A DNA stretch of 64,000 nt from Arenivirga flava (GCF_030161575.1 NZ_BSUL01000001.1:1779809-1843808); one strand, 5' to 3'. Numbered from the stretch's first letter, positions 1-9,881 are shown. The notes: generated from the sequence alone by a model not told the origin. A program made the numbers and translations.

Positions 1-558
1 GTCGATGACCTGCACGGAGCGCCCCTCCGTCCGCGGAGCCAGGACCGCGCCACCGCGCCGCAGCCGCGCGGGCCAGTAACCGAAGCGATCGCTCGGATCG
101 CCCGGGCCGACGATGAGGCCGGGTCGCACGGCGAGCAGGCGGTCGCCGAGGGCCGCGGCGCTCATCCGCTCGGCGAGGACCTTCGCGTCCGCGTAGTCGG
201 ACGGGTCCGTCGGCTCGACCAGGGCTGCGGACTCGTCGGCGCCGGGCTCCCTGCTGCTCGCGTAGACCGAGACGGACGAGACGAGCGTCCAGTGCGCCGC
301 GCGAGGGGCGAGTGCTCGCAGCGCCGGCTCCACGAGGTCGGGCGCGTGCGCGAGCTCCACGACCTCGTCCCACTCGCCGGCGGCCGCGGCGTACGCATCG
401 GGCTTGCGGCGGTCGACTGCGAGGTGCCGAGCGCCGGGCGGCACGGACCCCGTCCGGCCGCGCGCGAGGCAGGTGACCTCCGCGCCGTCCGTCAGCGCCC
501 GTTCGGCGACACGCCGCCCGAGCCATCCGCTGCCTCCGAGGATGAGCACGCTGCGCAT
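1..558 (-). CDS. NAD-dependent epimerase/dehydratase (SDR family), 3' part missing
   Basis: The reading frame stays open from an ATG at 558 to the window edge (186 codons). The N-terminus reads MRSVLILGGSGWLGRRVAER, a Rossmann dinucleotide-binding loop (GGSGWLG). An SSVSVYA strand follows, then DYADAK, which sits where extended SDRs have the catalytic YxxxK. Near the edge RSVQVID matches the segment that precedes 'VRDLA' in isoflavone-reductase-like epimerases. This family acts on nucleotide sugars or small carbonyl substrates, and the substrate cannot be told here. It lies 19 bp downstream of kdpE on the same strand, so it may be read through from the kdp operon, but nothing links it to potassium transport. 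The C-terminus lies outside the window. Confidence 0.8.
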   Translation of the reverse strand, partial: MRSVLILGGSGWLGRRVAERALTDGAEVTCLARGRTGSVPPGARHLAVDRRKPDAYAAAAGEWDEVVELAHAPDLVEPALRALAPRAAHWTLVSSVSVYASSREPGADESAALVEPTDPSDYADAKVLAERMSAAALGDRLLAVRPGLIVGPGDPSDRFGYWPARLRRGGAVLAPRTEGRSVQVID

Positions 559-577
559 GGCCCCAGTCAAGCGCGCT

Positions 578-1248
578 TCAGGCCTCGAAGCGGTACCCCA
601 TGCCCGACTCGGTGAGCAGGTGCCGCGGCCGCGACGGGTCGGACTCGAGCTTCTTGCGCAGCTGGGCCAGGTAGAGGCGCAGGTAGCCCGTGTCCGTCAC
701 GTGCTCGCTGCCCCAGATCTCGGTGAGCAGCGTCTGGCGGGTGACGAGCCGGCCGGGGTTGCGCAGCAGCAGCTCGAGCACCTTCCACTCGGTCGGCGTC
801 AGCCGCACGCGCTCCCCGCGCGCTCCACGGCGTGCGCGGCCAGGTCGACGGTCACGTCGCCGAAGACCACCACGGGTTCCGCGTCCTGGCCGGGCACCCG
901 CCGGGTGAGCGCGCGGATGCGGGCCAGCAGCTCGTCCATCGCGAACGGCTTGGTCACGTAGTCGTCGGCGCCCGCATCCAGGGCCTGCACCTTGTCGGCG
1001 GCCCCGGTGCGCCCCGAGACGACGAGGACCGGCGCCGCGCTCCAGCCGCGCAGGCCCTCGATGACGGCGACGCCGTCGAGGCGGGGCATGCCGAGGTCGA
1101 GCATGACGAGGTCGGGGCGCTCGTCGATCGCCAGGCTCAGCGCCTGCCGCCCGTCGGCCGCCACCACGACCTCGTAGCCCTTGGCGGCGAGGGTGATGCG
1201 CAGCGCGCGCAGGAACTGCGGGTCGTCGTCGGCGACGAGGATCTTCAC
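578..1248 (-). pseudogene. kdpE: KdpE response regulator with an internal frameshift
   Basis: The receiver domain starts at a GTG (1248) that overlaps the kdpD stop as GTGA. It reads MKILVADDDPQFLRA with the phospho-acceptor Asp in LVMLDLGMP and the conserved Lys in YVTKPFAMDEL, and runs in one frame to about 830, ending at a stop at 799. The winged-helix output domain (RLTPTEWKVLELLLRNPG ... GMGYRFEA) continues in the next frame and stops at 578. Joined, they give a normal OmpR/PhoB-type KdpE of about 223 aa. The shift is one lost base (or two gained) in the G/C stretch near 815-832. KdpE activates the kdp operon on K+ limitation. If the shift is real the protein is a receiver without a DNA-binding domain; if it is an assembly error the gene is intact. 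Confidence 0.8.
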
Positions 1249-3791
1249 GCGTCGGGTTCCTTCCTACGAGCGGATGCACCGCGAACGGAGCCCCCGACGG
1301 GACGAGCGGATGCGGATGCGCCCGCCAGCGGCAGCGTCACGACCATCGTCGTGCCGCCGCCCGGGGTCTCCTCGGCGCGCAGTGCGCCGCCCATCCCCTC
1401 GGCGAAGCCCTTCGCGAGCGCGAGCCCCAGGCCGAGCCCCGCGAGGTTGTCGTGGTCGCCGAGGCGCTGGAACGGCACGAAGACGTCGTCGCGCCGCTCG
1501 GCGGGGATGCCGGGGCCGCGGTCGACGACGCGGATCTCCGCGCTGCCGGCGAAGGCGCTCGTGGTGACGCGCATCCGCTCGCCCGGCGGCGCGAAGCGCG
1601 CGGCGTTGTCGAGCAGGTTGACGAGCACGCGGCGCAGCAGGGCCCCATCCGCTCGCACGGCGCCGACGACGTCGTCGCCGTCGAGGGCGAGGTCCAGCTC
1701 GACCTCGCCCGGACCGAGCCCGAGCTCGTCGAGGGCGGCCAGCACCGTCTCGCCGGGGTCGACGTCGGCGAGCGCGACGCCGAGCACGCCGGCCTGCACG
1801 CGGCTGACGTCGAGCAGGTCGGTGAGCAGCGCGGCGAGGCTGCGCAGCGACTCGTCGGCGGTGTCGATGAGCTCGGCGCGGTCAGATGCGGGCAGCGACT
1901 CGGTGCGCAGCCCCGTCACCGCGGCGCGCGCGGCCGCCAGCGGACGGCGCAGGTCGTGGCTGACGGCCGAGAGCAGGGCGGTGCGCACGCGGTCCGTCTC
2001 GGCGAGCGGGCCGACCTCGCGGGCGGTCTCGCTGAGCGATTCGCGCTCGACCGCGCCGTCGAGCTGCGCCGCGATCACGCCGAGCAGCCGCCGCTCGCTC
2101 GCCGCGACGTCGCCGCCGTGCAGCTCGAGCTCGCCCCGGGCCCCCACCGGCACCCGCGTGGTGCGCCCGACCGGCTCGCCGTCGGTGGCGAGCGTGTCGC
2201 CGTCGACGATGAGCCGCACGCCCGCGAGCCCGAAGGCCTCGCGGGTGCGGCTGATGAGCGCCTGCACCGCGCCCTGCCCGCGCAGCACGCTGCCGGCCAC
2301 GGTGGCCAGCAGCTCGCTCTCCGCGGCGGCCCGCCGTGCGAGCCGCGTGCGCCGCGCGGCGGTGTCGACGACCCAGCTGACCAGCAGGGCGTTGACGACG
2401 TAGAGCACGAGCGCCCACAGCTCGAGCGGATGGTCGACGCTGATCGTGTAGTACGGCTCGATGAACAGGAAGTCAAGGGTCAGCCCCGAGAGCACGGCCG
2501 CGAACAGGGCCGGCCAGAGTCCGCCGACGAGCGCCACCACGACGACCAGCAGCGAGTAGGCGAGCACGTCGAGGGTGATCGACTCCGGGTCGCGCGCGGT
2601 CGCCAGCAGCCAGGTGAGCAGCGGACCCGCGGTGAGCGCGAGCAGCGCCCCCGCGAGCAGTCGGCTGCGCGAGAGCGCGCCGCCCAGCCGCGGCAGCGCG
2701 AAGCGGCGGCCGGCAGCGTCGTGGTTGACGATGTGCACGTCGATGGGTCCGGAATCGCGGATGACGGCGGCCCCGACGCCGGGCCCGGTCACCGCCGCGA
2801 CCGGCCGGCTGCGGCGGCTGACCCCGATGACGAGCTGGGTGGCGTTGACGCCGCGGGCGAAGTCGATGAGCGCGGCCGGCACCTCGCCACCGATCACCTG
2901 GTGGTAGCTGCCGCCGAGCTGCTCGACGAGGGCGCGCTGCGCGGCGAGGTGCTCGGGATGCGCCGCGCGCAGCCCGTCCTGGCTGGTGACGTGCACGGCC
3001 AGCAGCTCCCCCGATCCGCTCCTGGCCGCGATACGGGCGCCGCGGCGCAGCAGCGTCTCGCCCTCCGGCCCGCCGGTCAGCGCGACGACGACGCGCTCGC
3101 GCGCCTCCCAGACGCCCTCGATGCCCTGCGCCCGCCGGTACTCGGTGAGCTTCGCGTCGACGTCGTCGGCGAGCCAGAGCAGCGCGAGCTCGCGCAGCGC
3201 CGTGAGGTTGCCGATGCGGAAGTAGTTGCTGAGCGCGGCGTCGATGCGCTCGGCCGGGTAGACGCGGCCGCCCGCGAGCCGGTCGCGCAGCGCCTGCGGG
3301 GCGAGGTCGACGAGCTCGACCTGGTCGGCCGAGCGGAGCACCGCGTCGGGGATCGTCTCGCGCTGCGGGGCGCCGGTGATCTCGTGCACCACGTCGTTGA
3401 GCGACTCGATGTGCTGGATGTTCACCGTCGAGATCACGTCGATGCCGGCCGCGAGGATCGCGTCGACGTCCTGCCAGCGCTTCGCGTGCTGCGAACCGGG
3501 GGCGTTGGTGTGCGCCAGCTCGTCGACGAGGGCGAGGCCGGGGGCTCGGGCGAGCAGGCCGTCGAGGTCCATCTCGTCCAGGCGCACGCCGCGATGCTCG
3601 ATGTCGACCCGCGGCAGCACCTCGAGCCCGTCCAGCATCGCGGCGGTCGCCGCGCGTCCGTGGGTCTCGACGACGGCGACGACGACGTCGGCGCCCTCAT
3701 CCGCCAGTCGTCTCCCCTCCTCGAGCATGGCGTAGGTCTTGCCGACGCCGGGGGCGGCTCCGAGCAGCACTCGCAGCCGCCCTCTCGCCAT
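1245..3791 (-). CDS. kdpD: Osmosensitive K+ channel histidine kinase KdpD
   Basis: This 848-aa sensor kinase has the full KdpD architecture. The N-terminal KdpD domain has Walker A GAAPGVGKT at residues 11-19, then a USP-like domain (about 230-350), four closely spaced membrane segments (about 375-470), a GAF-like region, and the kinase core. The phospho-acceptor His is H612 in AVSHDLRRPLAAA, followed by N-box NLLDNAARF and G-boxes DRGPGIP and GLGLGLALAKG. It senses K+ limitation or turgor and phosphorylates KdpE. The gene follows kdpC by 3 bp and its stop overlaps the kdpE start, so sensor and regulator are translationally coupled inside the transporter operon. No defect is visible. Confidence 0.97.
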   Translation of the reverse strand: MARGRLRVLLGAAPGVGKTYAMLEEGRRLADEGADVVVAVVETHGRAATAAMLDGLEVLPRVDIEHRGVRLDEMDLDGLLARAPGLALVDELAHTNAPGSQHAKRWQDVDAILAAGIDVISTVNIQHIESLNDVVHEITGAPQRETIPDAVLRSADQVELVDLAPQALRDRLAGGRVYPAERIDAALSNYFRIGNLTALRELALLWLADDVDAKLTEYRRAQGIEGVWEARERVVVALTGGPEGETLLRRGARIAARSGSGELLAVHVTSQDGLRAAHPEHLAAQRALVEQLGGSYHQVIGGEVPAALIDFARGVNATQLVIGVSRRSRPVAAVTGPGVGAAVIRDSGPIDVHIVNHDAAGRRFALPRLGGALSRSRLLAGALLALTAGPLLTWLLATARDPESITLDVLAYSLLVVVVALVGGLWPALFAAVLSGLTLDFLFIEPYYTISVDHPLELWALVLYVVNALLVSWVVDTAARRTRLARRAAAESELLATVAGSVLRGQGAVQALISRTREAFGLAGVRLIVDGDTLATDGEPVGRTTRVPVGARGELELHGGDVAASERRLLGVIAAQLDGAVERESLSETAREVGPLAETDRVRTALLSAVSHDLRRPLAAARAAVTGLRTESLPASDRAELIDTADESLRSLAALLTDLLDVSRVQAGVLGVALADVDPGETVLAALDELGLGPGEVELDLALDGDDVVGAVRADGALLRRVLVNLLDNAARFAPPGERMRVTTSAFAGSAEIRVVDRGPGIPAERRDDVFVPFQRLGDHDNLAGLGLGLALAKGFAEGMGGALRAEETPGGGTTMVVTLPLAGASASARPVGGSVRGASARRKEPDA

Positions 3792-3794
3792 GCG

Positions 3795-4382
3795 CTACTC
3801 CTCCAGCTCGTCGAGCGCCAGGTTGAGCTCGAGCACGTTCACGGTCGACTCGCCCAGGTAGCCGAGTCCGCGTCCCTGCATCGTAGTTTCCACCAGCTCG
3901 GTGACCCGCTCGACGCTGATCCCGCGCGCCTCGGCGACACGGTCGACCTGCAGCAGGGCGTAGGCCGGGCTGATGTGCGGGTCGAGGCCGGAGGCGGATG
4001 CGGTGAGCGCGTCCGCGGGCACGTCCGCCGGGTCGACGCCATCGCGTTCCGCGACGGCCGCGCGGCGCTCCTCGATCGCGGCGACGAGGTCCTCGTTCTC
4101 CGGGCCCAGGTTGGACCCGCTCGAGGCGCCGCCGTCGTAGCCGTCACCGGCTGCGGACGGACGGCTCTGGAAGTACTCGGGCAGCGCGACGCCGTCGGCG
4201 TCGACGAAGGACTGCCCGATCAGCGAGCTGCCGACGACCTCGCCGTCGCGCTCGATCAGGCTGCCGTTCGCCTGCGCCGGCAGCACGAGCTGACCGACGC
4301 CGGTGATGAGCGCGGTGTAGCCGACGCCGAGCACGACGGTGGCCAGGATCATCGCCCTGAGGGCGACCAGATGGATGCGCAT
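3795..4382 (-). CDS. kdpC: Potassium-transporting ATPase subunit KdpC
   Basis: This 195-aa protein has one N-terminal membrane segment (about residues 10-30) followed by an extracytoplasmic domain. Family signatures are GSSLIGQSF, YFQSRPSA, GASSGSNLGPEN, ADALTASASGLDPHISP and GYLGESTVNVLELNLAL at the C-terminus, all typical of KdpC. KdpC stabilises the KdpFABC complex and helps present K+ to KdpA. The ATG at 4382 lies 9 bp after the kdpB stop, and kdpD follows 3 bp after its own stop. Confidence 0.97.
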   Translation of the reverse strand: MRIHLVALRAMILATVVLGVGYTALITGVGQLVLPAQANGSLIERDGEVVGSSLIGQSFVDADGVALPEYFQSRPSAAGDGYDGGASSGSNLGPENEDLVAAIEERRAAVAERDGVDPADVPADALTASASGLDPHISPAYALLQVDRVAEARGISVERVTELVETTMQGRGLGYLGESTVNVLELNLALDELEE

Positions 4383-4391
4383 GATGGGTTC

Positions 4392-6479
4392 CTAGAAGCC
4401 GGGCAGCAGGCTCACGACGAGGTCGATGAGCTTGATGCCGATGAACGGTGCGACGAGGCCGCCGAGCCCGTAGACGAGCAGGTTGCGGCCGAGGATGCTC
4501 GACGCGGACGCTGCGCGGTAGCGCACGCCGCGCAGCGCGAGCGGGATGAGCACGACGATCACGAGCGCGTTGAACACGATCGCCGAGAGGATGGCCGAGG
4601 CCGGCGACGACAGCTGCATGACGTTCAGCAGCGCGAGCCCCGGGAAGACGCCCGCGAACATCGCCGGGATGATCGCGAAGTACTTGGCCACGTCGTTGGC
4701 GATCGAGAAGGTCGTCAGCGCGCCGCGCGTGATGAGCAGCTGCTTGCCGATGCGCACGATGTCGATGAGCTTGGTCGGATCCGAGTCGAGGTCGACCATG
4801 TTGCCCGCCTCCTTCGCCGCGCTCGTGCCGGTGTTCATCGCGACGCCGACGTCGGCCTGCGCGAGCGCCGGGGCGTCGTTCGTGCCGTCGCCGGTCATCG
4901 CCACCAGGTTGCCGCCGGCCTGCTCGCGCCGGATCAGCTCGAGCTTCTGCTCGGGGGTCGCCTCGGCGAGCACCTCGTCGACGCCCGCCTCGGCGCCGAT
5001 CGCCTCGGCCGTGATCCGGTTGTCGCCGGTGACCATGACGGTGCGGATGCCCATCGCCCGCAGCTCGGCGAAGCGCTCCTTGATGCCGTCCTTGACGACG
5101 TCCTTGAGGTGCACGACGCCCAGGATGCGCACGGCGCCGGAGCGGTCGCGCGCGGCGACGACCAGGGGCGTGCCGCCGGTGCGCGAGACGGACTCGACAC
5201 GCTCCTCGAGCTCGGCGAGCAGCGTGCTCGGCAACGGACGCTCCGACTCGGCCCAGGCGACCACGGCGCTGGTCGCACCCTTGCGCACCTCCGAGCCGTC
5301 CGGCAGGTCCAGTCCGCTCATCCGCGTCTGCGCCGTGAACGGCACGATCTCGCCGGGCGTGCTCTCGGGCAGGCGGACCCCCTTCGACGCGGCGAGCGCG
5401 ACGATCGACTGCCCCTCGGGCGTCGCGTCGGCGAGCGAGGTCAGCGCGGCGAAGCGCGTCAGCTCCTCCTCCGCCGTGCCGTCGACGGGCAGGAACCCGC
5501 TCGCGCGCCGGTTGCCGTAGGTGATGGTGCCCGTCTTGTCGAGCAGCAGCGTCGTCACGTCGCCGGCGGCCTCGACCGCGCGGCCCGACATGGCCAGCAC
5601 GTTGCGCTGCACCAGGCGGTCCATGCCGGCGATGCCGATCGCGCTGAGCAGCGCGCCGATCGTGGTCGGGATGAGGCAGACGAGCAGCGCGATCAGCACC
5701 GGCAGGCTCACGGGCGCCGCCGCGTAGGAGGCGATCGGGTTGATCGTGAGGCACACGACCACGAAGACGATCGACAGGCTGGCGAGCAGGATGTTCAGCG
5801 CGATCTCGTTGGGCGTCTTCTGCCGCGAGGCGCCCTCGACGAGGCCGATCATCCGGTCGACGAAGGTCTCCCCGGGCTTCGCCGTGATGCGCACGACGAT
5901 CCGGTCGCTGAGCACGCGGGTACCGCCGGTGACCGCGCTGCGATCGCCGCCGGATTCGCGCACGACGGGGGCGGACTCGCCGGTGATGGCCGACTCGTCG
6001 ACGCTCGCGATGCCCTCGACGACGTCGCCGTCGCCGGGGATGAGCCGCCCGGCGACGACCTCGACGAGGTCGCCGACGCGCAGGTCGGCGCTGGAGACCT
6101 CCTCGAGGCGGCCGTCGACGAGGCGGTGCGCCGTGGTCGAGGTGCGGGTCTTGCGCAGACTGTCGGCCTGCGCCTTGCCGCGGCCCTCGGCGACGGACTC
6201 CGCGAGGTTCGCGAAGAGCACGGTCACCCAGAGCCACGCGGCGATGCCGGCGGTGAAGGACACTGGCGTCTCCGTGCCGCCGGAGGACTGCGGCCCGCCG
6301 AGGAACGGCTCCGCGACCGCGAGCACGGTCGTCAGCACCGCCCCGACGAGCACGAGGAACATGACGGGGTTGCGCCACATGAGGCGCGGATCGAGCTTGC
6401 GGAAGGCGCCGGGAACGGCGGCAGCCAGCGCGGCGGTGTCGAAGGAGCGCCGCTTCGGCGCGTCCAGGGTGGTGGACAT
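4392..6479 (-). CDS. kdpB: Potassium-transporting P-type ATPase subunit KdpB
   Basis: This 695-aa P-type ATPase energises K+ uptake in the KdpFABC complex. The phosphorylated Asp is D314 in [13 protein letters not shown]; the actuator loop is [12 protein letters not shown] and the hinge is [13 protein letters not shown] ... [23 protein letters not shown]. The ATG at 6479 lies 2 bp after the kdpA stop. A longer in-frame reading up to 7904 exists, but upstream of 6479 it is an Arg/His-rich translation antisense to nothing and lying over kdpA in another frame, so it is rejected. Confidence 0.97.
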   Translation of the reverse strand: MSTTLDAPKRRSFDTAALAAAVPGAFRKLDPRLMWRNPVMFLVLVGAVLTTVLAVAEPFLGGPQSSGGTETPVSFTAGIAAWLWVTVLFANLAESVAEGRGKAQADSLRKTRTSTTAHRLVDGRLEEVSSADLRVGDLVEVVAGRLIPGDGDVVEGIASVDESAITGESAPVVRESGGDRSAVTGGTRVLSDRIVVRITAKPGETFVDRMIGLVEGASRQKTPNEIALNILLASLSIVFVVVCLTINPIASYAAAPVSLPVLIALLVCLIPTTIGALLSAIGIAGMDRLVQRNVLAMSGRAVEAAGDVTTLLLDKTGTITYGNRRASGFLPVDGTAEEELTRFAALTSLADATPEGQSIVALAASKGVRLPESTPGEIVPFTAQTRMSGLDLPDGSEVRKGATSAVVAWAESERPLPSTLLAELEERVESVSRTGGTPLVVAARDRSGAVRILGVVHLKDVVKDGIKERFAELRAMGIRTVMVTGDNRITAEAIGAEAGVDEVLAEATPEQKLELIRREQAGGNLVAMTGDGTNDAPALAQADVGVAMNTGTSAAKEAGNMVDLDSDPTKLIDIVRIGKQLLITRGALTTFSIANDVAKYFAIIPAMFAGVFPGLALLNVMQLSSPASAILSAIVFNALVIVVLIPLALRGVRYRAASASSILGRNLLVYGLGGLVAPFIGIKLIDLVVSLLPGF

Positions 6480-6481
6480 GG

Positions 6482-8185
6482 TCAGTTCAGGCCTTCCGCG
6501 AGGGGACCGAGCGCGAGCACGGGGAAGTAGGTGAGGGCGGTGACGAGGATCGTGACGCCGACGAGCAGCCCGACGAACAGCGGGCGGTGGGTCGGCAGCG
6601 TGCCGACCGTGGCGGGCACGCGGTGCTGCGCCGCGAGCGAGCCGGCGAGCGCCAGCACGAGCACGATCGGCACGAAGCGGCCGAGCAGCATCGCGATGCC
6701 CAGCGCGGTGTTGAACCACGGCGTGTTCGCGGTGAGGCCCGCGAACGCCGATCCGTTGTTGTTCGCGGCGCTCGTGAAGGCGTAGAGCACCTCGCTGAGG
6801 CCGTGCAGACCGGGGTTCCAGATGGAGGTGGCCTCCACATCCGCTCGCACCGCCGGGATGGCGAAGCTGAGCGCCGTGCCCGCCAGCACGAGGGTGGGGG
6901 TGACGAGGATGGTCAGGGCCGCGAGCGTGATCTGCTTCGGACCGAGCTTCTTGCCGAGGTACTCGGGCGTGCGGCCGACGAGCAGGCCGCCGATGAACAC
7001 GGCCAGGACCGCGAGCACGAGCATGCCGTACAGGCCGGATCCGACGCCGCCGGGGGCGACCTCGCCGAGCATCATGTTCAGCATCGGCAGCATGCCGCCG
7101 AGCGCGGTGTAGGAGTCGTGCATCGAGTTGACCGCGCCGGTGGAGGTGAGCGTCGACACGGAGCCGAAGATCGCCGAGGTCAGGATGCCGAAGCGCGCCT
7201 CCTTGCCCTCCATCGCGGCGCCCGCGGCCTCCGGCGCCGTGCCCCAGCCCTGGAGCTCGATCGCCGAGAGCGCGCTGACGCTGGCGATGAACAGCGCTCC
7301 CATCGCCGCCGCGATCGCGAGGCCCTGCCTGCGGTCGCCCACCATCGTGCCGAAGGTGCGCGGCAGGCTGAAGGGGATCGCCAGCATCAGCAGGATCTGG
7401 AACAGGTTGCTGATGCCGTCGGGGTTCTCGAACGGATGCGCGGAGTTCGCGTTGAAGAAGCCGCCGCCGTTGGTGCCGAGCAGCTTGATCGCCTCCTGGG
7501 AGGCGACCGGGCCGCCGGGGATCGACTGGGCGCCGCCGGCGATGGTGGCGACGTCCTGGAACCCGGCGAAGTTCTGGATGACGCCCGTGGCCAGCAGCAC
7601 GATGGCGCTCAGCACCGCGAGCGGCAGCAGCAGACGCACGAGTGCGCGGGTGAGGTCGACCCAGAAGTTGCCGATGGTGCCGGTGCGGACGCGCGCGAAG
7701 CCGCGGATGAGCGCGACCGCGATGGCGAGGCCCACCGCCGCGGAGACGAAGTTCTGCACCGCGAGGGCCGCGAGCTGGGCGGTGTAACCGAGGGTGAGCT
7801 CGGGCGAGTACGACTGCCAGTTCGTGTTGGTCACGAAGCTCACGGCCGTGTTGAAGGCGAGGTGCTCGCTCGGAGCCGGCAGTCCCAGGCTGTACGGCAG
7901 CCACTGCTGCAGGCGCTGGATCGCGTAGACCGAGAGCACGCCGACCACCGAGAAGGCGAGCACGCTGCGGGCGTAGGCGCCCCAGGTCTGCTCGCCCTTC
8001 GGGTCGACGCCGATGACGCGGTAGACGCCGCGCTCGACGCGGAGGTCCTTCGCGCTCGTGAAGGTGTGGGCCATGAAGTCGCCGAGCGGCCGGTGCAGCA
8101 GCACGAGCAGCAGGGCGACGGTGGCGAGTCCGAGGGCCGCGGCCAGCTCGGGTGCGAGGTCGGCGGGAACGCTGCCGGGGGCCAT
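6482..8185 (-). CDS. kdpA: Potassium-transporting ATPase subunit KdpA
   Basis: This 567-aa polytopic protein is the K+-binding and translocating subunit, related to SKT channels. The repeated selectivity-filter regions are visible: [45 protein letters not shown] and [14 protein letters not shown] chose the ATG at 8185 ([19 protein letters not shown]) because it overlaps the kdpF stop as TGATG. The longer reading to 8296 would run through kdpF in another frame. The length is close to other KdpA proteins. Confidence 0.97.
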   Translation of the reverse strand: MAPGSVPADLAPELAAALGLATVALLLVLLHRPLGDFMAHTFTSAKDLRVERGVYRVIGVDPKGEQTWGAYARSVLAFSVVGVLSVYAIQRLQQWLPYSLGLPAPSEHLAFNTAVSFVTNTNWQSYSPELTLGYTAQLAALAVQNFVSAAVGLAIAVALIRGFARVRTGTIGNFWVDLTRALVRLLLPLAVLSAIVLLATGVIQNFAGFQDVATIAGGAQSIPGGPVASQEAIKLLGTNGGGFFNANSAHPFENPDGISNLFQILLMLAIPFSLPRTFGTMVGDRRQGLAIAAAMGALFIASVSALSAIELQGWGTAPEAAGAAMEGKEARFGILTSAIFGSVSTLTSTGAVNSMHDSYTALGGMLPMLNMMLGEVAPGGVGSGLYGMLVLAVLAVFIGGLLVGRTPEYLGKKLGPKQITLAALTILVTPTLVLAGTALSFAIPAVRADVEATSIWNPGLHGLSEVLYAFTSAANNNGSAFAGLTANTPWFNTALGIAMLLGRFVPIVLVLALAGSLAAQHRVPATVGTLPTHRPLFVGLLVGVTILVTALTYFPVLALGPLAEGLN

Positions 8186-8274
8186 CAGAATCGCTCCGGC
8201 TTCACGAGGGCGGTCACGAGGTAGACGATCGCCGAGATGCCGAGCGCCGCGGCGATGAGGTCGAAGACGATCAC
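8185..8274 (-). CDS. kdpF: KdpF small membrane subunit
   Basis: This 29-aa ORF reads (V/M)[18 protein letters not shown], then [10 protein letters not shown]. The single hydrophobic helix and C-terminal L-x-K/R-PERF are the hallmark of KdpF, which stabilises the KdpABC complex. It starts with GTG at 8274, overlapping the preceding 27-aa ORF as GTGA, and its TGA overlaps the kdpA ATG as TGATG. It is too short for ordinary gene callers. Confidence 0.92.
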   Translation of the reverse strand: MIVFDLIAAALGISAIVYLVTALVKPERF

Positions 8275-8354
8275 AGCTTCTCGACCCCCTTCGCAACGAG
8301 CGCCACGAGGGCGAACGCGGCGACGATGAGCGCCGCGTACAGGATGTCGAGCAC
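8271..8354 (-). CDS. 27-aa membrane micro-protein at the head of the kdp operon
   Basis: A GTG at 8354, preceded by a good ribosome-binding site (GGAG, 8-nt spacing), opens a 27-codon ORF reading (V/M)[17 protein letters not shown], then LVAKGVEKL, and ending in a TGA that overlaps the kdpF GTG start. It is one hydrophobic helix with a short basic C-terminus ending K-G-V-E-K-L. The tight coupling on both sides argues that it is translated. I believe similar tiny proteins precede kdpF in other actinobacteria, but I cannot check this. A structural or accessory role in the Kdp complex is inferred from position only. Confidence 0.7.
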   Translation of the reverse strand: MLDILYAALIVAAFALVALVAKGVEKL

Positions 8355-8699
8355 GGAGTTACTCCAGTTCGGGTGGTTCGCGGCCCCGGTCGGGACGCGA
8401 CAGCCCATCCGACACCCGCCGGACGCGCGCGATCCCGGTCCTCACGGTTCGCATACGCGCCCGGCCCGCATCCTCACGCCTCGCAGACGAGGGGCGGTGA
8501 CCCGCGCCGAGCGGAGCCGCGAGCTGGCTACACTGGCGCGGTCGCGTATGCGGCGGACAGGATCAGGAGAGGCGGTGCGACGCGGATGTCCGGTGACCAT
8601 CGCCCGGCGTCGACCGAGGACCGTCCCCGATCCACGGCCCGCGCCTCCTGATCATCACCGTCGATCCGCGCTGCACCGCGCGAGCAGGCAGGAGAGCGC
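8355..8699. other. Divergent intergenic region between the kdp operon and the corA-like gene
   Basis: This 345-bp stretch holds no credible gene. It should contain the kdp promoter (minus) and the promoter and leader of the CorA gene (plus). A TACACT at 8529-8534 could be a plus-strand -10 box, but no good -35 is seen. A KdpE operator is expected near 8360-8480; I could not recognise one. The inverted repeat at 8561-8653 is listed separately. Confidence 0.5.
8561..8653 (+). promoter_or_regulatory. Possible structured 5' leader of the CorA-type gene
   Basis: A perfect 9-bp inverted repeat, GATCAGGAG (8561-8569) and CTCCTGATC (8645-8653), encloses about 75 nt with further short pairings, and lies 47 nt before the start codon at 8700. 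In RNA this would form a closing stem of a compact domain. It does not match the M-box (Mg2+) consensus I know, so only a structured leader is proposed, not a named riboswitch. Confidence 0.3.
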
Positions 8700-9758
8700 A
8701 TGGCGCTCATCGACAACGGCATCTACGTCGACGGCAGCCGTCGGCACACCCCGGCGAGCCTCGACGAGACGTACGAGCGCCTCCACGAGCACGGTGGCAT
8801 GGCCTGGATCGGGCTGTTCCAGCCGAGCGAGGAGGAGCTGAGCTCCGTCGCCGCCGAGTTCGACCTGCATCCGCTCGCCATCGAGGACGCCCGCAAGGGC
8901 CACCAGCGCCCCAAGCTCGAGCGTTACGGCGACACCCTGTTCGTCGTGCTGCGGCCGGCCTGGTACATCGACGAGACCGAGACCGTGCACTTCGGCGAGA
9001 TCCACCTCTTCGTCGGGCCGAGCTTCGTCGTGACCGTGCGCCACGCCGCCCGGCCGGAGCTCGCCAGCAACCGTCGGTGGATGGAGGCGCACCCCGAGCT
9101 GCTCCGACTCGGCCCCGAGGCCGTGCTCTACGCCGTGCTCGACGAGATCGTCGACGGGTACGCGCCCGTCGTCGCGGGCCTCGAGAACGACATCGACGAG
9201 ATCGAGGACCAGCTCTTCGCCGGCGACGACGCCGTCGCCCGACGCATCTACGAGCTGCTCAGCGAGGTGATCGGCTTCCAGCGCGCGACGAGTCCCCTCC
9301 GCTCGATGCTCGAGGCGCTCCTGCGCGGCGCCGCCAAGTACGGCACGCACCAGGAGCTGCAGAACCGGTACCGGGACGTGCTCGACCACGTGCTGCGCAT
9401 CGCGGAGCGGGCGGATGCGTTCCGCGTGCTCCTGGAGAGCTCGCTGACCGTGCACAGCACGCTCGTGACCCAGCAGCAGAACGAGGGGATGCGACGGCTG
9501 GCCGAGGCGAGCCTCGCGCAGAGCGAGGAGACCAGGCGCCTGTCGAAGCAGAGCATCGCGCAGAACGAGGAGATGAAGAAGATCACCGGATGGGCGGCGA
9601 TCCTGTTCGCGCCCAGCCTGGTCAGCAGCGTCTACGGCATGAACTTCGAGGTCATGCCCGAGCTCGGCGCGGAGTGGGGCTACCCGATCGCACTGGCGGG
9701 CATGGTGGCCCTCGGCGTCGGGCTCTGGGTGGTCTTCAAGTGGAAGCGGTGGCTCTGA
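8700..9758 (+). CDS. corA: CorA-family magnesium/divalent cation channel
   Basis: This 352-aa protein has a cytoplasmic N-terminal domain, a long helical region (about 170-290) and two C-terminal membrane helices. The signature YGMNFEVMPEL places the GMN motif at residues 313-315 at the end of TM1, as in CorA/MRS2 pores. A charged helix rich in Gln and Glu precedes TM1 and probably forms the long pore-lining stalk. The ATG at 8700 follows an AGGAGAGCGC ribosome-binding region. It forms a homopentameric Mg2+ (or Co2+/Ni2+) uptake channel in the inner membrane. It is monocistronic and divergent from the kdp operon. Confidence 0.93.
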   Translation: MALIDNGIYVDGSRRHTPASLDETYERLHEHGGMAWIGLFQPSEEELSSVAAEFDLHPLAIEDARKGHQRPKLERYGDTLFVVLRPAWYIDETETVHFGEIHLFVGPSFVVTVRHAARPELASNRRWMEAHPELLRLGPEAVLYAVLDEIVDGYAPVVAGLENDIDEIEDQLFAGDDAVARRIYELLSEVIGFQRATSPLRSMLEALLRGAAKYGTHQELQNRYRDVLDHVLRIAERADAFRVLLESSLTVHSTLVTQQQNEGMRRLAEASLAQSEETRRLSKQSIAQNEEMKKITGWAAILFAPSLVSSVYGMNFEVMPELGAEWGYPIALAGMVALGVGLWVVFKWKRWL

Positions 9759-9881
9759 CGGCGCGTCGCGGGCGGGCTCGGGAGCGCGTGGCGCGAGCAG
9801 GGCGCGAGGAACGGGGACCACGTCGTTCGGGATCCGTCAGTGAGCGCATCCGCTCGGTGCACGCGGCGTAGACCGGGTGCC

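Noticed and set aside
1452..6530. A 1692-codon plus-strand open frame across the kdp genes, and similarly long ones at 32416-38463, 38997-43892 and 43607-47290
   Set aside because: They are antisense shadows of kdpDCB, the giant surface gene, rpoC and rpoB. Composition is Arg/His/Asp/Gln-rich with no domain, as expected from GC-rich DNA.
4392..7904. A 1170-aa KdpA-KdpB fusion
   Set aside because: The part upstream of 6479 is not KdpA sequence; KdpA lies in another frame with its own coupled start.
8535..8700. M-box magnesium riboswitch upstream of corA
   Set aside because: The conserved M-box core was not recognisable; only a generic inverted repeat is reported.
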